From assembly GCA_964228975.1 (NCBI GenBank), contig CAXRCC010000095.1, positions 1-6,984 on the forward strand: 6,984 bases of DNA, read 5' to 3'. The DNA is from Paraneptunicella sp964228975 (GTDB lineage: Bacteria; Pseudomonadota; Gammaproteobacteria; Enterobacterales; Alteromonadaceae). Position 1 is the stretch's first letter. Each line of letters opens with the position of its first letter. A program made the position numbers and the translations under genes. Positions 1-6,884 of the stretch are shown here, piece by piece. The notes below the pieces were generated by a model. It made no database searches and was not told where the DNA came from. It worked only from the letters and a program-made list of their open reading frames with translations.

Positions 1-229
1 CTTGATAAACCTTAAGTTCAATCAGCAAAGTGCCTTCTCTACGCAATCGCTCAAGGTATTCTCGCGATACAGACAAATCAATCCATTGTTTAAAATGACG
101 AAGTAACCCGTAAATAGCATAACTAATATAGGTTTTCCCCATATTATTAGGGCCACAAATTATCGTTAGGTCACCAAGCTCAACCATTCCTTTGTCAATA
201 CCACCTAGCCGCTCAAAATTAAATTTCAT
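1..229 (-). CDS. AAA/ABC-type ATP-binding protein, N-terminal part (cut by left edge)
   Basis: Only the first 76 codons are present and the gene continues beyond position 1. The protein begins MKFNFERLGGID and carries a Walker A P-loop, GPNNMGKT, at about residues 27-34, preceded by the beta strand DLTIIC. This is the layout of SMC/RecF/OLD-like ATPases, where the P-loop lies in the first 40 residues of a protein of several hundred. It should bind and hydrolyse ATP in the cytoplasm. The start is the ATG at 227-229, with a GGGGG-containing Shine-Dalgarno-like stretch a few bases upstream; an in-frame TAG at 242-244 excludes a longer start. Proteins of this type are often parts of phage defence or restriction modules with a nuclease partner, but no partner is visible here. 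The degenerate frame just upstream may be what is left of one. The ATPase assignment is secure; the specific role is unknown. Confidence 0.85.
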   Translation of the reverse strand, partial: MKFNFERLGGIDKGMVELGDLTIICGPNNMGKTYISYAIYGLLRHFKQWIDLSVSREYLERLRREGTLLIELKVYQ

Positions 230-237
230 GTTGCCCC

Positions 238-465
238 CTAGCTAAGTGGTCCGATGTTAGGCCTAACATACTCGTTCATCTCCTCAAGTATTACTTGGTT
301 TTATGCTGCAATATCATCAGCTATTTTCAAACTACGCTTTTCGATATCTGCTAACAAAGTGGCATTTGACGATAGACTTTTACGCAAATGCGGAAAGTTA
401 GCGTCACTATAGCAGAAGAGTTCTTCAATAATTAAATTTGAATTCGTTCTAACAATGCTAACACA
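238..465 (-). pseudogene. Degenerate reading frame upstream of the ATPase gene
   Basis: Read on the minus strand, one frame runs from 465 down to 238 with a protein-like composition. It has 54 codons ending ...KRSLKIADDIAA, then a TAA at 301-303, then 20 more codons (NQVILEEMNEYVRPNIGPLS) and a TAG at 238-240, nine bases before the ATPase ATG. If the TAA were CAA, the text would read straight through as a charged, helical protein end. On the 5' side the frame is closed by tandem TAA codons at 466-471 and has no ATG. This suggests a gene that lost its 5' end and took a nonsense mutation, once cotranscribed with the ATPase. I do not recognise the family. It could instead be non-coding DNA that happens to read well, since the segment is short. 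Positions 466-543, up to the ribosome binding site of the next gene, hold nothing I can name. Confidence 0.4.
254..269. repeat. Perfect 16-bp palindrome ATGTTAGGCCTAACAT
   Basis: The sequence is its own reverse complement over 16 bases and sits 25 bases upstream of the ATPase start. It could be an operator for that gene. Each half also contains GTTAGGC/GCCTAAC, which fits the GTTRRRY/RYYYAAC core of integron attC sites, but no paired core at attC spacing is present. It also overlaps the degenerate reading frame, where it encodes V-R-P-N. The palindrome is a direct observation; its function is not known. Confidence 0.5.
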
Positions 466-543
466 TTATTATTTACCTACTTTACTTACCAACACACAAA
501 ACCTGTTCTCACGTCTATCGTTTATGTTAGGAACAAAGGCAAT

Positions 544-549
544 AAGGAG
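544..549 (+). promoter_or_regulatory. Ribosome binding site AAGGAG that fixes a GTG start
   Basis: AAGGAG lies six bases before the GTG at 556-558. This near-ideal Shine-Dalgarno is the main reason to accept the GTG start for the following gene, which has no suitable in-frame ATG nearby. Confidence 0.75.
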
Positions 550-555
550 TTATCG

Positions 556-1128
556 GTGGAAGCCATTATCAAAATCACTTTTTATGCTTCTCTGCTACTG
601 GGTTCGCTGCTGCTCATCGTCGCCGCTGGCAGCCAAGTTTATCGAAAGGAATCCCCTATTAGCTTCTTATTTGTTGGTTTTGCGCTGTTGGCTTTACCGC
701 TCGCATCCAAAGTCAAAGTCACCCCTGCTGGCGCAGAGTTAGAACTGAAAACAGAAATCGCCGCCATCGAAGCTAAGGTCGCCGCAATAGCCGAAGTAGA
801 CAGCGAATCAACCCAAAACCCCATTGCCAATAAACCGCTCGCATTGGTGATGTATAACGACCATTCTGGCGTCGATAAAAATGAGGTTATTCGCGCCTTA
901 AGGAATAACGGTTTTCTTTCTTCACCTGTGCCCACCGATTTCTCTGAACTCGGTACAGAACGCGATCTGTACAAAGCGGGAGAGGCGTATATCAAGTATG
1001 AAAAAGGCTTTGAAAAGGAAGCGCAAAAGGTGAAAACCTTATTGCAAAACATTAACGGCATGGGTTCGATTAAAACAAAAGAAGTGAAATCATTTAGAAC
1101 GGGTGAAATCCAAATTGGATTGTTTTAG
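556..1128 (+). CDS. Two-TM membrane protein of unknown function
   Basis: The 190-residue protein starts at GTG with a strong AAGGAG site. Two hydrophobic segments are visible, about residues 4-24 (FYASLLLGSLLLIVAAG) and 34-51 (SFLFVGFALLALPLA), separated by a short basic loop (YRKES). An alanine/glutamate-rich stretch at about 60-80 could form a coiled coil. After a Ser/Asn-rich linker comes a compact domain from about residue 95 to the end, beginning LALVMYNDHSG and including a helix-like VIRALRNNGF and a later KYEKGFEKEAQKVKTLL. This order vaguely recalls small LytR_C/SPOR-like envelope domains, but that is a guess. The protein is probably anchored in the inner membrane; the domain side is uncertain. 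It is transcribed away from the ATPase gene and toward the tRNA-Thr gene, which lies on the opposite strand. I do not recognise the family and see no clear promoter or terminator. Confidence 0.8.
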   Translation: MEAIIKITFYASLLLGSLLLIVAAGSQVYRKESPISFLFVGFALLALPLASKVKVTPAGAELELKTEIAAIEAKVAAIAEVDSESTQNPIANKPLALVMYNDHSGVDKNEVIRALRNNGFLSSPVPTDFSELGTERDLYKAGEAYIKYEKGFEKEAQKVKTLLQNINGMGSIKTKEVKSFRTGEIQIGLF

Positions 1129-1259
1129 CAGCCAAACGGCATAAAGGGAAAAACTAAGAATCGGACTGAAATAAATCGATGTCTAAAAGGGATGGTTAAA
1201 ACGACTTAGTTTGAAGTTACTTAAATGAAGGATAATTCGAATATTGAAGAGAAGAAAGA

Positions 1260-1335
<76 letters not shown>

Positions 1336-1385
1336 ACACTTTCCTTTGCTTTATTCTGTTGAAAAACGTCCTAAAGCGGCGATGA

Positions 1386-1413
1386 ATTCTATTCACATCC
1401 GGGAAGATGTCAA
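1386..1413 (-). promoter_or_regulatory. Sigma70-type promoter of tRNA-Thr
   Basis: On the minus strand there is a perfect -35 hexamer TTGACA (1408-1413), a 16-base spacer and a -10 TAGAAT (1386-1391), followed by a GC-rich stretch (CGCCGC) like the discriminator of stable-RNA promoters. Transcription would start near 1379, giving a leader of about 44 bases. A-rich and T-rich DNA just upstream of the -35 could act as an UP element. Confidence 0.75.
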
Positions 1414-1417
1414 CAAA

Positions 1418-1434
1418 AAATAAAGCCTTTATTT
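1418..1434. repeat. AT-rich inverted repeat upstream of the tRNA promoter
   Basis: AAATAAAG and CTTTATTT flank a single C. It lies directly behind the -35 box of the tRNA promoter, so it may serve as UP-element DNA. On the minus strand the second arm runs into further T residues, so a weak terminator for the metallopeptidase transcript is the other possibility. The stem is almost all A-T and would be unstable. Confidence 0.3.
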
Positions 1435-1481
1435 AAATTTTTTGCTCAAGCGCTTAAAAAGTCATCGTAACGTTTAATTTT

Positions 1482-1525
1482 GTCGCCCAGCTTGTTATCT
1501 CACCAAGGGAAACAAGTCGGGCAAC
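1482..1525 (-). terminator. Hairpin just after the metallopeptidase stop codon
   Basis: Arms at 1482-1494 and 1513-1525 can form 12 pairs (two of them G-U) with one mismatch, around an 18-base loop. It starts 17 bases after the stop codon of the minus-strand metallopeptidase gene. No T-run follows on the minus strand, so it is more likely an mRNA 3'-end hairpin, perhaps with Rho-dependent ending, than a classic intrinsic terminator. Confidence 0.35.
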
Positions 1526-1542
1526 AAAAACGGTAAGCTCAA

Positions 1543-3927
1543 TTATATCGGCGAGCCAGGAGGCAATGGCGCAGTTGCCAGTTTGCCTTTCCACTCTCCT
1601 TTTTCGAGGTATTGTGCAAGCCAGTTATAAACTAATTCTTGCGTGCCCGATAACCTTGCATCCTCGGCCTTTTCAACTAAAGCCACCAAGTGCTTAAAGA
1701 TAACGCCTTTTGATTCCGTACCCAGCTCTGGCTTATCCAGCGCGGTTACCATGGCATTAATCACCACATGATTCACGCGCTGCTGAAGCTGGGTATCCCA
1801 GTCGTTGCCCGATACCGTTGCATCCACCAAGGCGCTCACCAATTGCTCAACGCTAAAGTCGGCCTGAATCGCTTGGCTCATACGGTTTAAGCGCGTGGGC
1901 TCTAAAATCATATTCACAATGTAGGCACTTAACGACTCTGCCGCGCTCAGCGCATCAAACGCAGGCCCGGTTTGCCCTTTAAAGGCTTCTCTTGTGCGCG
2001 CATAGCCGTAGGCTTGTGGTGGAATCAGGGAAAGCAGTTCATCGCTGAGCGTTAAGTTATCCTCTTCAAGAGCAGACAGCAGAAGTTGCAGCGCTTGCTT
2101 TTGTGTTTTCGCCGATACCGACTTCAAACCAAAGGGCTTTTTACCTTGTGATTTGGTTTCGTACTCATACGCTACGCCGCCAATTTGTCTGGCAACAGCC
2201 TCTAATTGGTAACGGTGTAGTAAGTAAATCGGTACGAGGTTTTCTTCCAGTTGCGATAACGGCGTCCCGTTTGGAATGCTATTCAGGCCAAAGTTTTCCA
2301 AGGCATCTTTACGCACTGCCATCACGTTTTTCAGCTCATCAATGGGGCTTTTGCCGTTATCCCATAAATGGCCTTGATGATTGGCTGCACTGGCGTTTCT
2401 TGCATCTGGGTCCGACATGTACGCCAACCCTTTTTTCTCGACCGCCGCAATGGTGGCAGCAAGGCCTTTTGCTTCTTCAGCGTCCGAGCCAAATTCGCTG
2501 TAGCCGTAAGCCACTACGTGTTTATCCCACTCGCCAATACCCACATCATAAGCCTGAGAAAGATCAACCCGACCGCGTGTTAACCCTAACAACGGATGAG
2601 GGTAATCCATCACAGAAGCACGACCGTTTTCACTGGCGGCAAAGTTATGTGCAATCCCTAATGTGTGGCCAACTTCATGAGCAGAAAGTTGGCGAATACG
2701 AGCAAGGGCCATGTCTTTTTGTTTAGCAATATCTTCGTTTTTGCCATCAAACGGGCTGGTTAACCCCAGCGCAATAAGCAAATCTTGACGTACACGCAAT
2801 GAGCCTAACGTCACGTGCCCTTTTAAGATTTCGCCTGTGCGCGGATCAATCACCGAATAACCGTAAGACCAACCGCGCGTGGCTCTGTGTACCCATTGAA
2901 TCGTGTTGTAACGCACATCCATTGGGTCTGCGCCTTCGGGCAATACTTTCACTTGGAAAGCATTTTTATAGCCAATCGCCGCAAAGGCATCATCCCACCA
3001 TAATGCTCCATCAATCAGCGCTGAACGAATAGGCTCTGGCACACCGGGGTCAAGGTAGTAAACAATGGGTTCAACTGGCTCGCTCACTTTGGCATTGGGG
3101 TGTTTCTTTTCTAAACGATGACGAGGAATCACACGCTGAACCAAGGATTCATCAATCGCGGTTCCGTAATCTTGATGCGCCACGCTCCAGTAACCGGATT
3201 TAGGATGGAACGCACGTGTTTTATAGCCCTCGTCAGGCAGACGAATAAGTGAATGATGCAGGTGTACCGTGATGCTTTCAGGGGATGGCGTCACTTGCTT
3301 TACAAACTCACCGGCTTCTGTGCCCACAAAGGTCACCAAAGATTCTAATTCTGTGTTATCAGGGAAAGACTTGCTACGCGCAATATGCACGCCACTACGG
3401 CTTTTATCGACTTTATAGTTGCCTTGTTTGCCCGCTTTTAAACGTTCGCCAATGCGATGAATATCCGACAACAAGAAATCGGTGTAATCCACCAGCAGTT
3501 GCTCGTCATTCTCTTGAACAATGCTCAAACCCGCCAGAACAGAACTGGCAAAAGCTTCGTTAATGGCTTGCAACTCGGCAGGGTTTTGACTGGTTGCACG
3601 GTAGCCAGTATTAAGCTGCTTAAGGAGCACTCGTTGCCCAAAGCGTTCAAATTGCACTAAGCGCGTATCACCAAGTTGACCACGGTCTAAACCAATATCG
3701 TTCGAGCCAACGCCATAAGGCAAACTGCTTTGGAAAAGAAACGCTTGATTCAGCTGAGACTTGGCAATTTGAAGATACAGTTTGCCGTCGGATTGACGGT
3801 AATGCAGTGAATAAAAGCCTTGTTTGCTTTCGAGTGTCGATACATAGTCTTGTAGCGTGGGTACCTTGGTTTCAGCAAAGGCCGAACTCAAGCCAAACGC
3901 GAGGAAAAATCCCAAAAGTATTCTCAT
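1543..3927 (-). CDS. Exported zinc-dependent metallopeptidase (met-zincin, DUF5117/DUF4953 type)
   Basis: The 794-residue protein begins with a signal peptide (MRILLGFFLAFGLSSAFA, likely cut after Ala18), so it acts in the periplasm or outside the cell. Residues about 35-220 match the DUF5117 pattern, including GSNDIGLDRGQLGDTRLVQFER. The catalytic part contains HEVGHTLGIAH at 417-427: His417, His421 and His427 as zinc ligands and Glu418 as the catalytic base. The Met-turn follows as SVMDYPHP with Met440. The region from about 400 to 710 corresponds to DUF4953; the last 80 residues are helical with a Pro-rich end. All catalytic residues are present and the length is usual for the family. The ATG at 3925-3927 has GAGG six bases upstream. 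The gene is divergent from the exported methyltransferase-like gene. Family members hydrolyse proteins or peptides, but the substrate here is unknown. Peptidase call very sure; biological role open. Confidence 0.93.
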   Translation of the reverse strand: MRILLGFFLAFGLSSAFAETKVPTLQDYVSTLESKQGFYSLHYRQSDGKLYLQIAKSQLNQAFLFQSSLPYGVGSNDIGLDRGQLGDTRLVQFERFGQRVLLKQLNTGYRATSQNPAELQAINEAFASSVLAGLSIVQENDEQLLVDYTDFLLSDIHRIGERLKAGKQGNYKVDKSRSGVHIARSKSFPDNTELESLVTFVGTEAGEFVKQVTPSPESITVHLHHSLIRLPDEGYKTRAFHPKSGYWSVAHQDYGTAIDESLVQRVIPRHRLEKKHPNAKVSEPVEPIVYYLDPGVPEPIRSALIDGALWWDDAFAAIGYKNAFQVKVLPEGADPMDVRYNTIQWVHRATRGWSYGYSVIDPRTGEILKGHVTLGSLRVRQDLLIALGLTSPFDGKNEDIAKQKDMALARIRQLSAHEVGHTLGIAHNFAASENGRASVMDYPHPLLGLTRGRVDLSQAYDVGIGEWDKHVVAYGYSEFGSDAEEAKGLAATIAAVEKKGLAYMSDPDARNASAANHQGHLWDNGKSPIDELKNVMAVRKDALENFGLNSIPNGTPLSQLEENLVPIYLLHRYQLEAVARQIGGVAYEYETKSQGKKPFGLKSVSAKTQKQALQLLLSALEEDNLTLSDELLSLIPPQAYGYARTREAFKGQTGPAFDALSAAESLSAYIVNMILEPTRLNRMSQAIQADFSVEQLVSALVDATVSGNDWDTQLQQRVNHVVINAMVTALDKPELGTESKGVIFKHLVALVEKAEDARLSGTQELVYNWLAQYLEKGEWKGKLATAPLPPGSPI

Positions 3928-4003
3928 TTCAATCCTCTACACCTTATCTTTTTTGTTTTCGTGTTTCTTGTGGTTGTGTTGCGAAATACACATGTTGCCT
4001 GAT

Positions 4004-4017
4004 GTGATGTATATCAA
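4004..4017. promoter_or_regulatory. Candidate FNR/CRP-family box in the divergent upstream region
   Basis: GTGAT-GTAT-ATCAA matches nine of the ten specified bases of the FNR consensus TTGAT-N4-ATCAA. Its centre is about 83 bases upstream of the metallopeptidase ATG and about 201 bases upstream of the methyltransferase ATG, so it would more likely act on the metallopeptidase. No convincing -10/-35 pair was found to place it relative to a start of transcription, so this is only a candidate. Confidence 0.3.
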
Positions 4018-4178
4018 TTTTGTTGTTTTTTGGCTGGCACATAATGACACGAGGTTGTCGAAGATTCGATACGGAATGTTAGGCGCTCGTTTTTTGTTAC
4101 AACTTTGGTGAAAAATACTCCAATGACAATGGTATTAATCTGGTCAGAGTAGTTAAATACCGTTATTCAAAAAACGAC

Positions 4179-4184
4179 TATAAA
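4179..4184 (+). promoter_or_regulatory. Possible -10 box (TATAAA) of the methyltransferase gene
   Basis: TATAAA lies 27 bases before the ATG at 4212. No recognisable TTGACA-like -35 is found 16-18 bases upstream, so the promoter would need an activator or another sigma factor. The short leader contains AGGA (4200-4203), eight bases before the ATG. Confidence 0.25.
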
Positions 4185-4211
4185 TTCACATCCACTCGCA
4201 GGAAAAGAGGT

Positions 4212-5003
4212 ATGAAAAAACGTCTTATCATGGCCGCCGCAGCGCTGGCTTTAACCCATGCTGGATTCGCTCAATCCGCAGACTTAACCGAACAACAGTT
4301 AACACAAATACTGAAGCATCAAGATCGCCCAGAAGGTGATTCTAAACGTGATAATGCACGCCTACCCGCTAAAGTAATGGCTTTCACTGGCATTTCAAAA
4401 GGCGACAACATATTGGATTTATTCGCTGGCGGCGGATGGTACACCGAGCTTTTCTCCCGCGCGGTTGGCCCTGAAGGCAAGGTTTACGCACAAAACGACG
4501 AAGTGATTTGGCGCTTTGCAGAGCAGCGCATTACTAAGCGTACGGCGGATAACCGCCTACCTAACGTAAAGCGTTTCGACAACATGGCCATTGTGGATAT
4601 TAACGTGCCAGACGAAAGCCTCGACGTGGTTTTCACCGCATTGAACTACCATGACTTGTTCTTCACAGAAACAAACCGCGACGGCATTATTACCAAGCTT
4701 CGCGACGACGTTGTCGATTACAAAACCACACTCACTCACATTAAAAAAGCAATGAAACCTGACGGGGTTTTTGTGATCATCGACCACTTTGCAAAACCCG
4801 GCTCAGGCTACGAAGCGGCGAATACTGTTCACCGTATCGATCCTGATATTGTGAAATTTCAAATGGATGCCATGGGCTTTGAGCTGTTAGAAGAAGCCTT
4901 TTATTTAAGAAACCCCGGCGACGATTTGAACAAAAGCGTATTCGACCCGAACTTACGCGGCAAAACAGACCGTTTCATCTATAAGTTTGGCAAAAAGCAA
5001 TAA
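4212..5003 (+). CDS. Exported class I SAM-dependent methyltransferase-fold protein (COG4798-like)
   Basis: The 263-residue protein opens with a clear signal peptide (MKKRLIMAAAALALTHAGFA, cut near residue 20-23), implying a periplasmic location. The mature part has a class I methyltransferase fold. Motif I is ILDLFAGGGWYTELFS (67-82) with Asp69 and Gly73-75, the second strand is KVYAQND (90-96), a motif-IV-like DVVFTALNYHDL spans 138-149, and MKPDGVFVIIDHF spans 181-193. It resembles the predicted methyltransferases grouped as COG4798, many of which also carry signal peptides. Substrate and even activity are unknown, because S-adenosylmethionine is made in the cytoplasm. The start is supported by AGGA eight bases upstream; GAGG directly before the ATG is too close to be the main site. 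The gene is monocistronic, divergent from the metallopeptidase gene, and ends at a good terminator. Fold call sure; enzyme role inferred. Confidence 0.9.
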   Translation: MKKRLIMAAAALALTHAGFAQSADLTEQQLTQILKHQDRPEGDSKRDNARLPAKVMAFTGISKGDNILDLFAGGGWYTELFSRAVGPEGKVYAQNDEVIWRFAEQRITKRTADNRLPNVKRFDNMAIVDINVPDESLDVVFTALNYHDLFFTETNRDGIITKLRDDVVDYKTTLTHIKKAMKPDGVFVIIDHFAKPGSGYEAANTVHRIDPDIVKFQMDAMGFELLEEAFYLRNPGDDLNKSVFDPNLRGKTDRFIYKFGKKQ

Positions 5004-5028
5004 CGTCGTTTACCGATAACGTTTATTC

Positions 5029-5085
5029 ATTGAAAAATGTATTTATCGATGAAGCTTATTGATTGAGAAAGTGTATTTATCGAGA
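5029..5085. repeat. Imperfect direct repeat containing TGTATTTATCGA
   Basis: TGTATTTATCGA occurs at 5038-5049 and again at 5072-5083, a period of 34. Each copy is preceded by ATTGA plus an A-rich stretch (ATTGA at 5029 and at 5062), making units of about 25 bases. It lies between the methyltransferase stop codon and its terminator. It is most likely a local duplication; no function is apparent. Confidence 0.6.
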
Positions 5086-5087
5086 AC

Positions 5088-5125
5088 GCACCGCATCTTT
5101 GAAAAAGGTGAGGTGCTTTTCGTTT
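5088..5125 (+). terminator. Rho-independent terminator of the methyltransferase gene
   Basis: A 13-position stem (5088-5100 with 5104-5116; outer arms GCACC/GGTGC, one G-A mismatch and one G-U pair) closes a GAA loop and is followed by TTTTCGTTTC. It ends transcription of the plus-strand gene 84 bases after its stop codon. It abuts the TAG of the convergent dld gene; on the minus strand no T-run follows, so it works mainly in one direction. Confidence 0.85.
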
Positions 5126-6829
5126 CTACAAACAACACGAGCAATTACGCTTGTATTTTTCCATTTTGCCTATGCCTGGATTAAACCGGTTGGTTGGGTC
5201 TAACGATCGATAGAATGCCTGCAACCCGGGTTCAGCTTCATACAAATGCCCCACATTATGCTCAGCAGGATATTTAGCGCCGCGACTGTCTAGCAGCTTA
5301 AGCATGGCCATTTTTACCGCTTTGGCATCTGCCCCTTTTTTCAGCACATAATCTTGATGGAACACATGACAGAAAAAGTGCCCGTAGTACAAGCTAATGT
5401 CGATTTGGCTTGCAATTTCTTCTGGTAGCGATTCTACCCAATTCCAGTCGTTACGCCGAAGGGCAACATCCAAAGCCAGAATATCGCCGACTGAATTTTC
5501 ATTCAGCGTTTGATAACGCACAGCTGCACCTGCTGCGGCAAAACGATGTAAATACGCGCTGCTGCTTTCCTCTTCTGAACATTCAAAATAGGCCCCTGCG
5601 GGTATATTGGATTGAAAATAGTCAGCAAGAAATTCGCGTGCTTCATCAATTCACGTATCACCCATTTTTAATATCAGGTGATGCTCGTATTTATCCCTGA
5701 ATTCGAGCAAGCGCCGAGGTAAATGTTGTGGAAAACACTGCCCTGCCAACTGCATTGCTTTATCCGATAAGTTGTTGGGTAAAAATGGCACTTTTTTCAT
5801 TGCCGCATCAATCCGCCCTTTAATAGCAAAGAGCTTAGGCAACATATCGGTGCCTAAATGCTTCACACTCAAGAAAGTATCTTTTCCGTATTTTTCAGAC
5901 ACATCGAAGATATCCCGGTGCAGGTACTCTCCCACTTCAGGAAGCTGCTTAAAGTGCTTAAGAATATGCCGTCTTATATGGGTTAATGTGTTTGCAGAAT
6001 TAGTCCCGATGTAAAAAGTTTGTTCTTGTTTAGGCACGTCGAAGGTATCTAAACGCACAGCAAAAACGGCTAACTTTCCAGCGCAACCACTGGCTTCGAA
6101 TAACCGGGTGGTATCGGCATTAAAACGGCTGGGCGTATCGGCGTCCACTTCGCGAATACGATCTTCATAATCTCGCGCAGACGCATTTGCGGTGGTTGCA
6201 GTACTCGCTAATTCGAAGCCTTCGTTTTCCAAGTTGGTTAAGATGGCTTCTGGCGTTTCCCCAAGTTCGATACCAAGGTGATTCACAAGGTGTAATTCGC
6301 CTTTTTCATTCACCTGGGCAAATAAGCTAAGCTCTGTATATGCCGGGCCGCGTTTAACCAGCGCACCACCTGAATTATTTGCTACTCCACCTACAATTGA
6401 TGCCCCTAAACAGGAAGAACCAATCACGGAGTGCGGCGCTCGATTAAGCGGCTTCAGTGCCTTTTCTAAGGTGTGTAAAGTGGTGCCGGGCAAGCTGACA
6501 ATTTGCTCTCCATCGCCTAACACAATCAGTTTATTCATGTTTAACGTGTTAATAACAATGACGTCCCGATCGTAATCATCGCCACTGGGTGTGGAGCCTT
6601 CGGTCAGCCCAGTTTTAGCCGCTTGCATAATGATAATGCAGTCGGCTTTAACACACACTTCAAGCACACGCCAAAACTCAAGCAAGGTATTCGGAAAAAC
6701 CACCGCGAGGGCACTGCCGCCACCTGAGCGCCAGCCCATTCGGTAATGCTCTGTTTGCCGCGGCGTCGTTTGTACTTGTGGTTCGCTTAATACCTGCAAT
6801 AACTCAGAAATCAATGCTTGTTGTGTCAT
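5126..6829 (-). pseudogene. dld: D-lactate dehydrogenase (quinone, FAD) gene with one in-frame TGA
   Basis: One frame spans 568 codons including the stop, close to E. coli Dld (571 aa), and matches it from end to end. Examples are MQAAKTGLTEGSTPSGDDYDR (68-88), the FAD-domain segment PHSVIGSSCLGAS (132-144), HRDIFDVSEKYGKDTFL (304-320) and a C-terminal GAKYPAEHNVGHLY. Dld oxidises D-lactate to pyruvate and passes electrons to the quinone pool from the inner face of the cytoplasmic membrane. The frame is broken by a TGA at 5651-5653, codon 393, right after HHLILKMGDT, where E. coli Dld has Gly. One GGA-to-TGA change explains it, and no other lesion is seen. The truncated 392-residue product would lack the second half of the cap and membrane-binding region and the last segment of the FAD-binding domain, so it is probably inactive. 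The GTG at 5519-5521 is internal, not a real start. The ATG at 6827-6829 has AGGGG eight bases upstream. The reading frame ends in a cysteine cluster, NCSCCL. Sequencing error or readthrough remain possible. Confidence 0.9.
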
Positions 6830-6884
6830 GATCTAATCCCCTGTCCCCCAACGTCTCTTTTCAGTAAATCAAACACAATTCAGG

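Noticed and set aside
639..1061. 140-aa minus-strand reading frame opposite the two-TM protein gene
   Set aside because: The plus-strand gene has a strong ribosome binding site and protein-like features; the antisense frame has neither.
1151..1212. Inverted repeat AAACTAAG/CTTAGTTT as a terminator between the membrane protein gene and the tRNA
   Set aside because: The 46-base loop and A-T-rich arms give no stable hairpin, and no T-run follows.
2103..2726. 207-aa plus-strand reading frame inside the metallopeptidase gene
   Set aside because: It is antisense to conserved peptidase sequence including the zinc motif, and its own translation looks random.
4035..4052. Sigma54 promoter suggested by TGGCAC
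   Set aside because: The -24 element fits, but the -12 position reads GACAC instead of TTGC, so the pair fails.
4078..4084. GTTAGGC as the end of a complete integron attC site
   Set aside because: No partner RYYYAAC core lies 50-150 bases upstream with matching inner boxes, and no cassette-like gene layout surrounds it.
5126..5521. Separate 131-aa gene starting at GTG 5521
   Set aside because: It is the in-frame C-terminal part of dld; there is no ribosome binding site at the GTG, and the coding similarity continues upstream to the TGA.
5651..5700. Selenocysteine at the dld TGA
   Set aside because: Dld is not a known selenoprotein family, the aligned residue is Gly rather than Cys, and no convincing SECIS-like stem-loop follows the TGA.
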